Shown here: one piece after another, positions 26,646 to 35,795 of the stretch
How positions within the stretch are numbered: position 1 is the first letter of the stretch
Layout: every line of letters begins with the position of its first letter
Assembly: GCA_020632975.1 (NCBI GenBank)
Contig: JACKEL010000006.1
Coordinates: 248,001-312,000, forward strand
Direction: 5' to 3'
From: Myxococcales bacterium
Lineage (GTDB): Bacteria > Myxococcota_C > UBA6777
DNA: 64,000 bases
Notes under the pieces: model-generated
The model's database searches: none
What the model saw: the letters and a program-made list of their open reading frames with translations, nothing else
Told to the model about the DNA's origin: nothing
Made by a program: the position numbers and the translations under genes

Positions 26646-29051
26646 ATGCAAAACAGAACTTACCTCATCCCACTCTTGCTTTTGGGCTTTGTGCTTGGCT
26701 GGCCCTCGTTGGGTCATAGCAAACCCAACACTCCCCAAGCCACCAAGCAATCCAAAAAGCGCATCGTCTCGAAGAAATCGAAGAAACGCCGTCGCGTCGC
26801 ACGCAAAAGTACGCTCTCCAAAGAAGACAACGCAGCCCCTTCGAAAAAACGACGCAAGTACACCAAGCGTAAACTCTCCACCAAGCGCAAGTACAAGAAA
26901 CGCAAGTACAAAAAGCGCCGTCGATACGCCAAACGCAGCAAATCCAAGAAACGCAGCAAATCCAAGAAACGTCGCAAACGCATCTCGCGTTCTGTGAGCC
27001 AAGTGGTCGAGACCTCCAAACTCACCAAACACAAGCGACGGAAGTACAAGCTATCGACCGAGGATCAAGCGGAACTCCAAGTGGCCCTCAAAAAGATCGG
27101 TGTCCCTTCCGCAACCATCCGAGACCTACGCAACAAAGACTTTCATATCCCTTCGAACCTCGGGACCTTCCCGATTCCCCGCCCACTCGCAGCGCGCGTC
27201 CACTTTTGGTACCAAGTCTTTGGAGGCGCACTCAAAACCGAGTCCATCCTCTATGATCCCCAGACACACATCGTTGTAAAAAACCTTCATGTGCCTGGCG
27301 CAGCGCTCTCTCCCAAAGATCCTGGTTTGGTGCGCCGCATGAAGACGATTCAACGCCGCGTCGCAAGCGCTCGTTCGCTCGTCACGATTCGCGCCCAACT
27401 CAAAGAACTCGCGCGACGTGAGGCCCGTGCAGAAAAGGACGCGCAAGCCCAAGCACGCGCCCGACAACGCCAGTGTCTCAGCCTCCTCCGCAAAAAACGA
27501 CTCCGCGCGATCTGTTGGCATCGTGTCCGCTACAATCCTGACACCATCCACCGCGGACGTTGGGGCCGCGCATTTGCAGGCATCGACGCAAGCACGCGCC
27601 GCCTCTACAAAGCCATGAAACGCGAGCCCCGCTACCAAACAGCGGGATGGCACAAGATGTTTCGCTATCTCGCGCGTACAAGGCTTTCATGGCAAAGCAG
27701 CTACCGCCTCTTTTTTCAACGCGGGCTTCGCATCGAACGCCGTTACCGCCCTCATATCCAAGCCGCTTTGCGTAAAGCAGGACTCCCCCCCCAACTGTCA
27801 GCGCTGCCCTTTGTCGAGTCGATGTACAACCCATGGGTGCGCTCTTTTGTCGGGGCTTTGGGCTTGTGGCAACTGATGCCTGATACCGCCAAAGAACTCG
27901 GGCTGTTTGTGCCTCCCCAAAACAAAACCATCCCACACCGCAAACTCGATGAGCGTTTTGACCCGATCTTTGCAACGCGCGCAGCAACGCGCTTTATCAA
28001 GCTATGCCGCCACTTTTTCCCTAGTTCATGGCCGCTTGCGATAACATCTTACAACCAAGGTCCTGGGCGTATCCTCAAAGAAGCCCGTCGCCTCGGCACC
28101 AAAAAGCTCCACGTGATCATCGCTCGCTCACGCAACCGTGGCTTCGGCTTTGATGGACGGAACTTCTATGCCAAGTTCCTTGCTTCGGCGCTTTTGATCC
28201 AAGAAAATCGCCGCTACTTCCGCCATGTCCCGCAAACGCCCATCCACTTTCGCGAGATCGTCCTCAAACAGCCCATCTGGCTTTCGGATCTCTTGCAAGT
28301 GACCAAGCTCTCCAAACAAACCATCGATCTCTACAACCCGATGTTGCGCAAGCTGATGGAAGATCCCACACATCCCATCCCTGCTTATTTTCCGCTGCGT
28401 GTACCACCCAAAAAAGCCAGTACCATCAAGCGCGCACTCAAAAAACTTCGCAAACAAGGTGGTTCCTTCAAACAACACACCACCCAAAAACGCGAATACC
28501 TCTCTCGGATCGCCAAACAGTATGGCATCCCCCTTTCTTCTTTGATGCAAGCCAACACACCTAGTGTCACAGCAGCCCACCAAAAGGCTTTTGCTGCGGC
28601 CCTCAAGAAAAAGAAACGCACGACCTCCCGCTCTTTGCGTTCTCTTTGCACCCAACTCAAAGATCGCAAGATCTCTTACAAGATCCGCAGCATCGCCAAG
28701 AAGCATTGCCCAAGACCTCTCTCTGCTTCACGTGCTCTGCCCAAAGGTCTCGCGCTTCGCATCCCCGCGCACCGCATCGCTGCGTTGCCCGAAACAGCCT
28801 TGACCACCTATCGTACACGCGGCGGAGAGCCTTTGGCTTGGGTTGCATGCCAGGTCTGCACAACACCTTGGCATCTACGCGCGCTCAATCCCTCCCTTCC
28901 CATCGGACGTTTGCCCTCAGGAAAACAACTTCGCGTGCCCTCATGCTCGCGTTGGCGCAAACGCTTGTTCCGCTCTTGCCAAGCCCACCACTACCGAAGA
29001 AGCGGACACAAAAAGCGCAAACGTCGCAAGAAACGCAGAAAACGACGCTAA
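26646..29051 (+). CDS. lytic transglycosylase (SLT domain) with polybasic tracts and LysM-like region
   Basis: Exported 801-residue murein lytic transglycosylase. The signal peptide (MQNRTYLIPLLLLGFVLGW) is followed by residues 30-125, an extreme Lys/Arg tract with short repeats such as KRKYKK and SKKRSKSKKR. The catalytic domain shows LPPQLSALPFVESMYNP (catalytic Glu391), GALGLWQLMPDTA, RFDPIFATRAA and AITSYNQGPGR, which places it in the MltD/SLT70 family. A LysM-like stretch (YLSRIAKQYGIPLSSLMQAN) lies near 617-636. The C-terminus is again polybasic (HKKRKRRKKRRKRR). The basic tails may bind anionic wall polymers or DNA; this is inference. ATG 26646 is chosen because it begins the signal peptide. 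Confidence 0.9.
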   Translation: MQNRTYLIPLLLLGFVLGWPSLGHSKPNTPQATKQSKKRIVSKKSKKRRRVARKSTLSKEDNAAPSKKRRKYTKRKLSTKRKYKKRKYKKRRRYAKRSKSKKRSKSKKRRKRISRSVSQVVETSKLTKHKRRKYKLSTEDQAELQVALKKIGVPSATIRDLRNKDFHIPSNLGTFPIPRPLAARVHFWYQVFGGALKTESILYDPQTHIVVKNLHVPGAALSPKDPGLVRRMKTIQRRVASARSLVTIRAQLKELARREARAEKDAQAQARARQRQCLSLLRKKRLRAICWHRVRYNPDTIHRGRWGRAFAGIDASTRRLYKAMKREPRYQTAGWHKMFRYLARTRLSWQSSYRLFFQRGLRIERRYRPHIQAALRKAGLPPQLSALPFVESMYNPWVRSFVGALGLWQLMPDTAKELGLFVPPQNKTIPHRKLDERFDPIFATRAATRFIKLCRHFFPSSWPLAITSYNQGPGRILKEARRLGTKKLHVIIARSRNRGFGFDGRNFYAKFLASALLIQENRRYFRHVPQTPIHFREIVLKQPIWLSDLLQVTKLSKQTIDLYNPMLRKLMEDPTHPIPAYFPLRVPPKKASTIKRALKKLRKQGGSFKQHTTQKREYLSRIAKQYGIPLSSLMQANTPSVTAAHQKAFAAALKKKKRTTSRSLRSLCTQLKDRKISYKIRSIAKKHCPRPLSASRALPKGLALRIPAHRIAALPETALTTYRTRGGEPLAWVACQVCTTPWHLRALNPSLPIGRLPSGKQLRVPSCSRWRKRLFRSCQAHHYRRSGHKKRKRRKKRRKRR

Positions 29052-29310
29052 CCCCCACCAAACTTCATCAAAGCACCCACATCCCCCACTCCTTCGCCTA
29101 GATCACAACTCATCCCCACCAAGCACACACTCACGAAATAGACTACTCAGTCGGTTATCCGCCATTTCAGCCCCTCTCCAAAGAGAGAATGGGAAACGCT
29201 TTTATGTACGAATGAGTACGATCGTATATCAAGAACATGCACCCTGCATAAACAAATGAAAATATTCAAAGAGATACCTATCCGACCAAACACCTCCAAG
29301 GAGAAACAGC

Positions 29311-29526
29311 ATGAAAAACAATGCATTGTGGCTCGGACTGGTACTTGCAGCAGCGATTCTTTTTAGCGGCGAAGCACAAGCTAGAGACTTCAACGCTGGT
29401 CCCATCTGGAGCAACAGCGATGCAAAGCGTAAGTGCCCCCGTGTCTGCGCTGCACATCGCTACAAGTGGAATGGCCAGTGGCGCACCACCATCCGTGGTA
29501 AGATGTCTGTCTGTGGCTGCCGCTAA
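29311..29526 (+). CDS. secreted MVL-like mannan-binding lectin, single domain
   Basis: A 71-residue exported protein with AAGGAG seven bases before the ATG. The signal peptide (residues 1-24) ends with AQA. The mature part, about 47 residues, reads AGPIWSN ... CPRVCAAH ... WNGQWRTTIRGKMSVCGC. This matches, from memory of the family, the repeat of the Microcystis viridis lectin MVL (AGPxWSN, AAxH, GQWRT, MSV), which binds oligomannose. MVL has two such domains; this protein has only one and carries four cysteines, probably giving two disulfides. It is flanked by unrelated genes with 250-300-base gaps, so it is likely monocistronic. Sugar binding is inferred. Confidence 0.8.
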   Translation: MKNNALWLGLVLAAAILFSGEAQARDFNAGPIWSNSDAKRKCPRVCAAHRYKWNGQWRTTIRGKMSVCGCR

Positions 29527-29843
29527 TCCCCCCAAAGAACCACCCTTTTCCCCCTTCTCTTTCCTTCACCACACAACAAACTGAGACAAATCCACGAAAC
29601 TCACAGAAGACCTTTGTCTTTTGTGAAGACGCTCTCAACTTCTTGTCGTGCCTCGATCTCTCCCCCGCTACACACCCATGTTGAAAGTCTTCTTTTGCTG
29701 TGGCAAAGTAAAAGACTTTAGGTTTGAGGAAGCACTCAGTGTCTACTGAGACCCCCTCTTTTCTTTGTAGGTCTGCTCTTAGAAAGTGGTTTGTGACCTC
29801 CCCACAAACGCCGTCAAACGGCACGGATGGCAGAGGAAAAAGA
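29527..29843. other. intergenic region before the second MopE-type gene
   Basis: No gene is visible here. It holds two possible hairpins: AAAGTCTT (29684-29691) with AAGACTTT (29712-29719), and CTCAGT-gtct-ACTGAG (29735-29750). Neither is followed by a T-run. They may lie in the 5' leader of the MopE-type lipoprotein gene. No clear promoter boxes could be assigned. Confidence 0.35.
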
Positions 29844-32177
29844 ATGTATGCTGCGATAATAAGTCTTTGGTCGAAGCGCGTCTCTTGGATGAGCGCGATG
29901 TTGTCGATGGTTTGTTTGATCTCTTTGGGGGCTTGTGGGGGCGGAGAATGCCGTCACGACGCGGACTGTGAGGGAACGAAAGTTTGCCGAGACGGAAAGT
30001 GCACAAGCAATATCCTCAACCCAACTTGTACCTCCAACGCAGACTGCCCAACAGGACAGTCTTGTGTAAAAGAAAGTTGCGTCCAAGCTGATTGCGTGGA
30101 TGGCGAGAAGCAACCTTGCTATGAAGGCCCCCAAGGCACCACCAATGTCGGTGTCTGTAAAGGAGGCTCACGTACTTGTACTGGTGGCCAGTGGGGTTGG
30201 TGTGAAGGCCAAGTCCAGCCAGCCTCCGAACTTTGCGATGGCCTCGACAACAACTGCAACGGTCAAGTCGATGAAGATCCCAAGTGCAGCGCGACTTGTA
30301 CAGATGGAGAAACCCGCCCTTGCTACACAGGCGCTCCTGGCACCCAAGATATCGGGACTTGCCGTCAAGGTGCTGAAACCTGTGCAGGTGGCGCGTGGGG
30401 CGCTTGTGCAGGTGACATCCGCCCCGAAGCCACGGACAAATGCGGCGATAACCTCGACAACAACTGCAACGGTCAAGTCGATGAGAACTGCGGTGCTTGT
30501 ACAGATGGGCAAACGCGCTCTTGTTATACAGGTGCCGCAAACACCCGAAACATCGGAACTTGCAAAGATGGAACTGAGACTTGTACGGGTGGTGTGTGGG
30601 GCGCTTGCACTGGCGAGACCAAGCCCGAGACCGACAAGTGTGGTGACAACCTTGATAACGACTGCAACGGCAAGATCGACGATGCCCCTGGATGCAACAC
30701 AAGCTGCACGGATGGTCAAACTCGCCCTTGTTACACTGGTCCTGCGGGCACCAAAGGCGTTGGCGTCTGTAAAGAAGGCGCAGAGCCCTGCCAAGGCGGC
30801 CAGTGGACGGGCGCTTGCGTAGGCGAAGTCAAGCCTAGTGGAAGCGAGATCTGCGGCAACAACCTTGATGACAACTGCAACGGTCAAGCGGATGAAAGTT
30901 GCGGCGTCTGTCGCAATGGTGACCAAGACGTTTGTTATACAGGTGCCACAGGTTGCACCAAACAAGCCGATGGCTCTTATGCTTGTAATGGCGCCTGTCG
31001 TTCGGGTACACGTAGTTGTAGCGGTGGCCAGTGGGGTCCTTGCGCAGGCGAGACCAAGCCCAAGGCCCAAGAAACCTGTAACAATAACCTTGATGATAAC
31101 TGTGACGGCCAAATCGACGAAGGCTGCGGTGTTTGCACCAACGGCCAAACAAGAGCTTGCTACACAGGCCCCGCAAGCACCCGCAAAGTCGGCGTTTGTA
31201 AAGATGGGACAGAGACCTGTACAGGCGGTCAATGGGGGACTTGCGTTGGGGATGTGAAGCCCTCCCCCGAAACCTGCGGAAACGCAGCCGACGACAACTG
31301 CGACGGCCAAGTGGACGAAGGCTGCACAAGCAGCAAACTCCACCAAACCTGCCAAACAGGTAACGACTGCGACAATGGCCAACTCTGTATCAATGTCGGA
31401 ACCAGCACGGCCCCTGACGCACGTTGCTTCCAAGACTGCACAAACCGCGCAACCGTCTGCCAAACCAACGGAGATGGCCGCACCGCTTGTGTGGACTTTG
31501 CCACAGACAGCCAAGGAAACAACATCCAGATCTGCGCCAAACAATCCGCAGCCAACGGAAGTTGCAACGTAACGCAAAGCTCCCTTTGCAACACAGGTCT
31601 GATCTGCTCAAGCGGAACCTGCAAACCTGCGACCACTGTCAACGAAGGAGCCGTTTGCGATCCCAGCGCAGCCACCCCGATCTTGTGCTCCTCAGGAAAC
31701 ACTTGTGTTGGCTTTGGAACTGGCTTCCCAAGCATCTGCCTGAAAAATTGCACAACCACTTGTACAAAAAGCGGATTCCAGTGTGTGCCTTTGCAGTCAG
31801 GTTCGGTCAGCGTATGTCTTCAACAAGGATGCACCACGGACGCGCAGTGCTCTTACAGCAACCACTTTTGCGCCCAAGATAGCAATGGACAGACATTCTG
31901 CTCGCCAGAACCATCGCCCGGCCCTGTCGCTTATGGCGGAAACTGTACTCAGTCGGACCCCAACCTGCGCTGCCAAGCTGGCCTGATCTGCCTGACCTTT
32001 ACAAACGACACCACAGGGATCTGTAGCAAAAGCTGCAACACAGCATCCTGTCCTAGCGGTTCGAGATGCGAAACCATCAATACCAGCGGTGACATGGCGT
32101 GCTTTGTAGATTGCTCAAGGTGTCTCTCCACGCAAACCTGTGATGTACGTATCAACGCTTGTTATCCCAAACCTTAA
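29844..32177 (+). CDS. MopE-type Cys-rich metal-binding lipoprotein
   Basis: A 777-residue predicted lipoprotein with lipobox SLGAC (Cys31). It has six Cys/Asp motifs of the form LDNNCNGQVDENC (PF11617-type), spaced about 65-75 residues apart. They are separated by CYTGPAGT...GVCKxGxExCxGGxWGxC segments, the same plan as the 6.0-10.8 kb gene. From about residue 480 the protein changes to another Cys-rich region with repeated CxxGxxC patterns (CNTGLICSSGTC, CQAGLICLTF), resembling EGF-like or disulfide-knotted surface proteins. The frame opens at 29724, but ATG 29844 has GAGG seven bases upstream and starts the signal peptide. Metal binding and surface location are inferred. Confidence 0.82.
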   Translation: MYAAIISLWSKRVSWMSAMLSMVCLISLGACGGGECRHDADCEGTKVCRDGKCTSNILNPTCTSNADCPTGQSCVKESCVQADCVDGEKQPCYEGPQGTTNVGVCKGGSRTCTGGQWGWCEGQVQPASELCDGLDNNCNGQVDEDPKCSATCTDGETRPCYTGAPGTQDIGTCRQGAETCAGGAWGACAGDIRPEATDKCGDNLDNNCNGQVDENCGACTDGQTRSCYTGAANTRNIGTCKDGTETCTGGVWGACTGETKPETDKCGDNLDNDCNGKIDDAPGCNTSCTDGQTRPCYTGPAGTKGVGVCKEGAEPCQGGQWTGACVGEVKPSGSEICGNNLDDNCNGQADESCGVCRNGDQDVCYTGATGCTKQADGSYACNGACRSGTRSCSGGQWGPCAGETKPKAQETCNNNLDDNCDGQIDEGCGVCTNGQTRACYTGPASTRKVGVCKDGTETCTGGQWGTCVGDVKPSPETCGNAADDNCDGQVDEGCTSSKLHQTCQTGNDCDNGQLCINVGTSTAPDARCFQDCTNRATVCQTNGDGRTACVDFATDSQGNNIQICAKQSAANGSCNVTQSSLCNTGLICSSGTCKPATTVNEGAVCDPSAATPILCSSGNTCVGFGTGFPSICLKNCTTTCTKSGFQCVPLQSGSVSVCLQQGCTTDAQCSYSNHFCAQDSNGQTFCSPEPSPGPVAYGGNCTQSDPNLRCQAGLICLTFTNDTTGICSKSCNTASCPSGSRCETINTSGDMACFVDCSRCLSTQTCDVRINACYPKP

Positions 32178-32298
32178 TCTCCCCTCTTTCCTTCCTTGCG
32201 ATCCCCCCCTTCCCCTCTTGGCAAACCAACCGAATTGTGAGACAAATGCGGCGTTAGAATGCACCAAAGCCCGCATATCTCGAAACAAGGAGGAAAGT

Positions 32299-33768
32299 AT
32301 GCTACCTCTCCGCCGTTTTTCTGGGTGGACTGCGACCTTGGGGGTACTGTTCGTCACGACCCTCGCTTGGACCATCGCTCCAACGGCTGTAAAAAGCCGC
32401 CCTGTCCGCTTCCACAACATCTTCTTTCAACGTCTACACAACATGACCCCCTCTGCGGCTTGGTCCCCTGATAGCCGTTACCTCGCCTTCCACAGCTTGC
32501 GCGCGACCCCCACTTATGCGGCTCCCCATCTCCATCGTTACCGCCGCAGTACTCGTTCGCGTTACTATCGCCGCAGCACACGCTCGCGTTATTATCGCCG
32601 TAGTACCCGCAGCCGCGTCTATGTCCGTAGTACTCGCAGCCGCGTCTATGTCCGCAGCACCCGCAGCCGCGTCTATGTTCGCAGTACTCGTTCGCGCCAT
32701 TATCGCCGCAGTACCCACACTTATGTACATCGCCGCAGTACCCGCTCGCGTTACTATCGCCGCAGTACCCGCAGCCGCTATCGAGCCAACTTGTATGCAG
32801 AGCGTATCTACACCACAGGAAGCCGCAGCCAGCTCGGTCTCGTCGATATCTTTCGACGTCGGATGACGACCCTCTCCTACAGAACCCACCGAACCAGCAC
32901 GCTTTCCATCGCTTACTTTCGTCCCCGTTGGGTCAACCGAACAGTCGTCACGACAAGTACAGGCTTTAGTGGAGATGCCCAACTCATCGACGTCACCACA
33001 CGCGCCCATCGTTCTCTTCGCCGCTTTGCGATGACATCTTCTCATCCCACAGACAACCTGCTTGTGGGCCGCGATCCCCAAGTCGGCGTCTTTTTGACTT
33101 CGCGGCGCAACCCCAACAAACGCTACGCGCTTGTGGACAAACGACGTAGAATCGGTGGCTATCTTCCCAAGTTTAGCCCTGACGGTTCGATGCTTGCGTG
33201 GATCGATACCAACCACGACTACAGCGCAGCAAGACTCCGCGTTTATGCGTTCCCTTACCGCAGCGAGACGTTGTCGCGTGATGCCACGCTTCGCGTCCGC
33301 AGTCCCTGGAATTGGGAAAAGACCATGTACGCCGCCATCGAGATGAAAGAGATCCAGATCCCCGAAACAGGCCCCGTTGTGGACTTTGTGTGGGGCACCA
33401 AGGGACGACGCATCGCTTATGTCCGAGGGAATGGTTACTCTGGCGCTGGAAACTACAAACACACCAGCAAAGGGCTCTTTTTGTTGCAGTTGGACAGCGA
33501 CAAGCCTCGTGCGCGCCTCCTCGATCCCATCGGCGACCAACCTTCTTTCTTGTCCAGCGGCAGCTTGGCTTACCACCGCCACAACCAAACAAGAGACGAG
33601 ATCTGGTTTTGGAACGCAGGAAGAGGCGGCAAGACCTTTGTGACCTTTGGACATGAACCCCGCGTTTCTCCAAATGGCCGTTATCTCGCATACCTGCGTT
33701 GGCTGCCCCCACAGATGGCTTGGTCTTCCCGCGCCCAACTCTTCCTCGGCGTTGTCGCCCTTCCCTAA
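32299..33768 (+). CDS. exported TolB/WD40-like propeller protein with nine 9-residue Arg/Ser repeats
   Basis: A 489-residue protein with a signal peptide or anchor (about residues 10-30) and a strong AAGGAGG before the ATG. Short PD-like beta-propeller motifs recur (AAWSPDSRYLAFHS, PKFSPDGSMLAWID, DFVWGTKGRRIAYV, PRVSPNGRYLAYL), as in TolB/DPP-type propellers. Inserted in the first blade region (residues 82-162) is a tandem array of nine units, RRSTRSRYY or VRSTRSRVY, giving a highly basic, Tyr-rich tract. No enzyme motif is visible. The O-antigen-ligase-like gene starts 36 bases downstream. Function is unknown; a periplasmic or surface binding role is likely. Confidence 0.7.
   Translation: MLPLRRFSGWTATLGVLFVTTLAWTIAPTAVKSRPVRFHNIFFQRLHNMTPSAAWSPDSRYLAFHSLRATPTYAAPHLHRYRRSTRSRYYRRSTRSRYYRRSTRSRVYVRSTRSRVYVRSTRSRVYVRSTRSRHYRRSTHTYVHRRSTRSRYYRRSTRSRYRANLYAERIYTTGSRSQLGLVDIFRRRMTTLSYRTHRTSTLSIAYFRPRWVNRTVVTTSTGFSGDAQLIDVTTRAHRSLRRFAMTSSHPTDNLLVGRDPQVGVFLTSRRNPNKRYALVDKRRRIGGYLPKFSPDGSMLAWIDTNHDYSAARLRVYAFPYRSETLSRDATLRVRSPWNWEKTMYAAIEMKEIQIPETGPVVDFVWGTKGRRIAYVRGNGYSGAGNYKHTSKGLFLLQLDSDKPRARLLDPIGDQPSFLSSGSLAYHRHNQTRDEIWFWNAGRGGKTFVTFGHEPRVSPNGRYLAYLRWLPPQMAWSSRAQLFLGVVALP
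32542..32784 (+). repeat. 27-bp in-frame tandem repeat (nine units)
   Basis: Nine consecutive 27-bp units each encode a 9-residue RRSTRSRYY-like peptide. Units 4-6 (VRSTRSRxY) and units 1-2 and 8 (RRSTRSRYY) are closest to one another, and unit 7 (RRSTHTYVH) is the most diverged. The array lies inside the propeller protein gene. Similar codons in neighbouring units point to slippage or recombination, so copy number may vary between strains. Confidence 0.9.
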
Positions 33769-33804
33769 CCTCCGCTCTCCCCCCATCCTTCCGAGGAATC
33801 CGCC

Positions 33805-35616
33805 GTGTCAAAGTATGGACCCGCCTTGCTCTTGTTCTTGCTTCCCTTTGCGTATGATCCATGGGCCTTGGACGTCCTCACAGCCAAGTACATCGCTTGG
33901 GTCTGTGGGGTCGGCTTATGGAGCAGCCTTTGGTTATGGAAAAAAGGGTGCCCCAAGCAAACCCTTTGGGCTTTGGTGGGGCTGGGTCTTTGTTTCCTTC
34001 CGTCTCTCTTGCGCGGTCCTTCTTGGGCGCATACTTGGGTGCCATGGACACAGGCCTTTGCGCTGCTTTGGTGGGGTCTCTTGTTGTGGGATGTCCTTCA
34101 ACAAGAAAGCTCCGCAAAGCAACGAAAGCACCTCACCGAGACATGGTTCACCGCCGTGGCATGGGGACTTTCGCTGTTGTCCGTGATCGCTTTGTTGGAG
34201 CGATGGTTTCCCAGTGTTATCCCTTGGGGCGTCGCTGTCTCGGGCCTTAGCAATGCAACGATGGGCAACCCCAATCACTTGGGCGCTTTGCTTTCTGTTG
34301 GCGTCCCTATCTTCTTTGTGCTCGGTGGGAAGGCACTTTGGGGATTGCCTTTGGTGCTCGGTGGGCTCGCGATGACAGGTTCTCGCCTCAGTCTAACGAC
34401 AGCTTATACCTCGTTGCTCGTGGGGGGTTTGGTGTCCTTGTTGTGGGGCGACCGCAAACGCATCCAAGAGCACCTGCGTGTGTCGAGTTGGGCCTTTCTT
34501 GGCGCGATCGGTTTGTGGATCTTTGCAAGCATCTCAACACCCCAAAAACAACTCACCCAAGTCAACCAAGGACGCGGTGGACTGCGTGCTCGTTTGCACC
34601 TGTTGCGATGCGCTGCCCCCATGACCAAAGAAGCGATCCCATGGGGCGTTGGCTATGGTCGCTTTCGACAACACTTTCCGACCTACCGTGGGCAGTGCCT
34701 CAAAGGAACGGTCTTTGCGAAGGCTCCCATCCATACGATCGCCATACACTTGCACAATGACTGGGTAGAGCTCTTCCTCGAAGGTGGCTTGCTCATCCTT
34801 CCGCTGCTGCTGTGGCTGTTGTGGTGGTGGCTCAAGCAGTTCCTTTGGTCGTGGCGACAGCTTCGCGCTCCCGCCCCCCAAAAAGAGGATGGGCTTTCTT
34901 CTCAACAACCGTTGTGGCTCTTGCTTTGCATCTTAGGACTTTTTCTTCAGATGGGAGGGACCTTTCCTCTGCAATTGCCTTCTGTTGTGGCCCTTGCATC
35001 CGCTTGTTTTGTGATCGTGCAGTTTCACAACCCACTTGCATTGTTTCCTCGGCGCACCAGACAAGCCATCAAATCACCCCATCCCACCGAAGAGAGCGCA
35101 AAACAAGAGAGCAGCGCTTTTTCTCGTGTGGCTTGCTTGGCGTTGTGGTTGGTGTGGTTGGTCGTGATCTTTTTCTCTGTGAGGATCTTGCGTGCAGAAC
35201 ACCTACTCGTCCAAGGGATGCGCGCGATGGAGCAACAAGATCCCCAAGCAGAGGGACTTTTGCGACAAAGTGATGCGCTCCATCCAAACGAGAATGTTGC
35301 CTTCCAACTTGGACAGATCTTGCTCGCCCACGAAAAAACCGTTGAAGCCATCCAAAAGCTCGAACAAGCCTTTGCGATCCTTCCTGATGTTCAAGTCGCC
35401 CTAACCATCGCAGAAGCTTATGTGATCCTTCGTGATGTCAAAAACGCCCGTCTCTGGTTGCAAACGGGACTTTACTTGCAGCCCCAACACCAAGAAACAC
35501 TGCGCCTCTTGAAACGCCTTCCCCCTTTGCAACCCTCACGATGGCCCTCATCTCGTCCGACATCGCCTCCCCACTCCACAGCAACATCGCTCCCCCGTAG
35601 TCATCCCATCCCGTAA
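33805..35616 (+). CDS. O-antigen ligase/polymerase-like membrane protein with C-terminal TPR-like region
   Basis: A 603-residue multi-pass membrane protein with about 11 hydrophobic segments and a large extracytoplasmic loop (about 255-320, GVGYGRFRQHFPTYRGQCL ... AIHLHNDWVELFLEGG). The segment SNATMGNPNHLGALLSVGVP and the HNDWVELFLE motif fit the Wzy_C/WaaL superfamily, which transfers or polymerises lipid-linked glycans in the periplasm. After the last helix (about 455) residues 470-575 form helical repeats (AEGLLRQSDALHPNENVAFQLGQIL ... EAIQKLEQAFAILPD), resembling TPRs, then a Ser/Pro-rich tail. The start is GTG 33805 with GAGG nine bases upstream. Donor and acceptor are unknown. Confidence 0.8.
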   Translation: MSKYGPALLLFLLPFAYDPWALDVLTAKYIAWVCGVGLWSSLWLWKKGCPKQTLWALVGLGLCFLPSLLRGPSWAHTWVPWTQAFALLWWGLLLWDVLQQESSAKQRKHLTETWFTAVAWGLSLLSVIALLERWFPSVIPWGVAVSGLSNATMGNPNHLGALLSVGVPIFFVLGGKALWGLPLVLGGLAMTGSRLSLTTAYTSLLVGGLVSLLWGDRKRIQEHLRVSSWAFLGAIGLWIFASISTPQKQLTQVNQGRGGLRARLHLLRCAAPMTKEAIPWGVGYGRFRQHFPTYRGQCLKGTVFAKAPIHTIAIHLHNDWVELFLEGGLLILPLLLWLLWWWLKQFLWSWRQLRAPAPQKEDGLSSQQPLWLLLCILGLFLQMGGTFPLQLPSVVALASACFVIVQFHNPLALFPRRTRQAIKSPHPTEESAKQESSAFSRVACLALWLVWLVVIFFSVRILRAEHLLVQGMRAMEQQDPQAEGLLRQSDALHPNENVAFQLGQILLAHEKTVEAIQKLEQAFAILPDVQVALTIAEAYVILRDVKNARLWLQTGLYLQPQHQETLRLLKRLPPLQPSRWPSSRPTSPPHSTATSLPRSHPIP

Positions 35617-35669
35617 ACGACCGATAGACAGGTCTTTTCACGCAGACGATATCGAATCTCCCCATCCAC

Positions 35670-35687
35670 GCATCATCGCGATGATGC
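35670..35687. promoter_or_regulatory. perfect 18-bp palindrome between convergent genes
   Basis: GCATCATCGCGATGATGC is perfectly self-complementary. It lies in the 179-base gap between the 3' ends of the ligase-like gene (plus) and the third MopE-type gene (minus). As RNA it would fold into a 7-bp stem with a CGCG loop, so it might act as a two-way transcription stop or a protein-binding site. There is no downstream T-run on either strand. Confidence 0.35.
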
Positions 35688-35795
35688 AAAAGCATCCGTG
35701 CATCGACAGGTGCGCAAAGAAGGGTAGAAAAAGTATGAGTAAGGAAGATACCCGACGGAGGAAGAAGCATCTCACGCGAGGAAGGGGGTTTTGAA

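Noticed and set aside
30168..31577. 469-codon minus-strand reading frame over the second MopE-type gene
   Set aside because: It is the antisense shadow of the Cys/Asp repeats, alanine/threonine/valine-rich, with no signal or motif.
32434..33786. 450-codon minus-strand reading frame
   Set aside because: It runs antisense to the propeller protein, and its AAA/TAIITR-like repeats mirror the tandem repeat of the sense gene.
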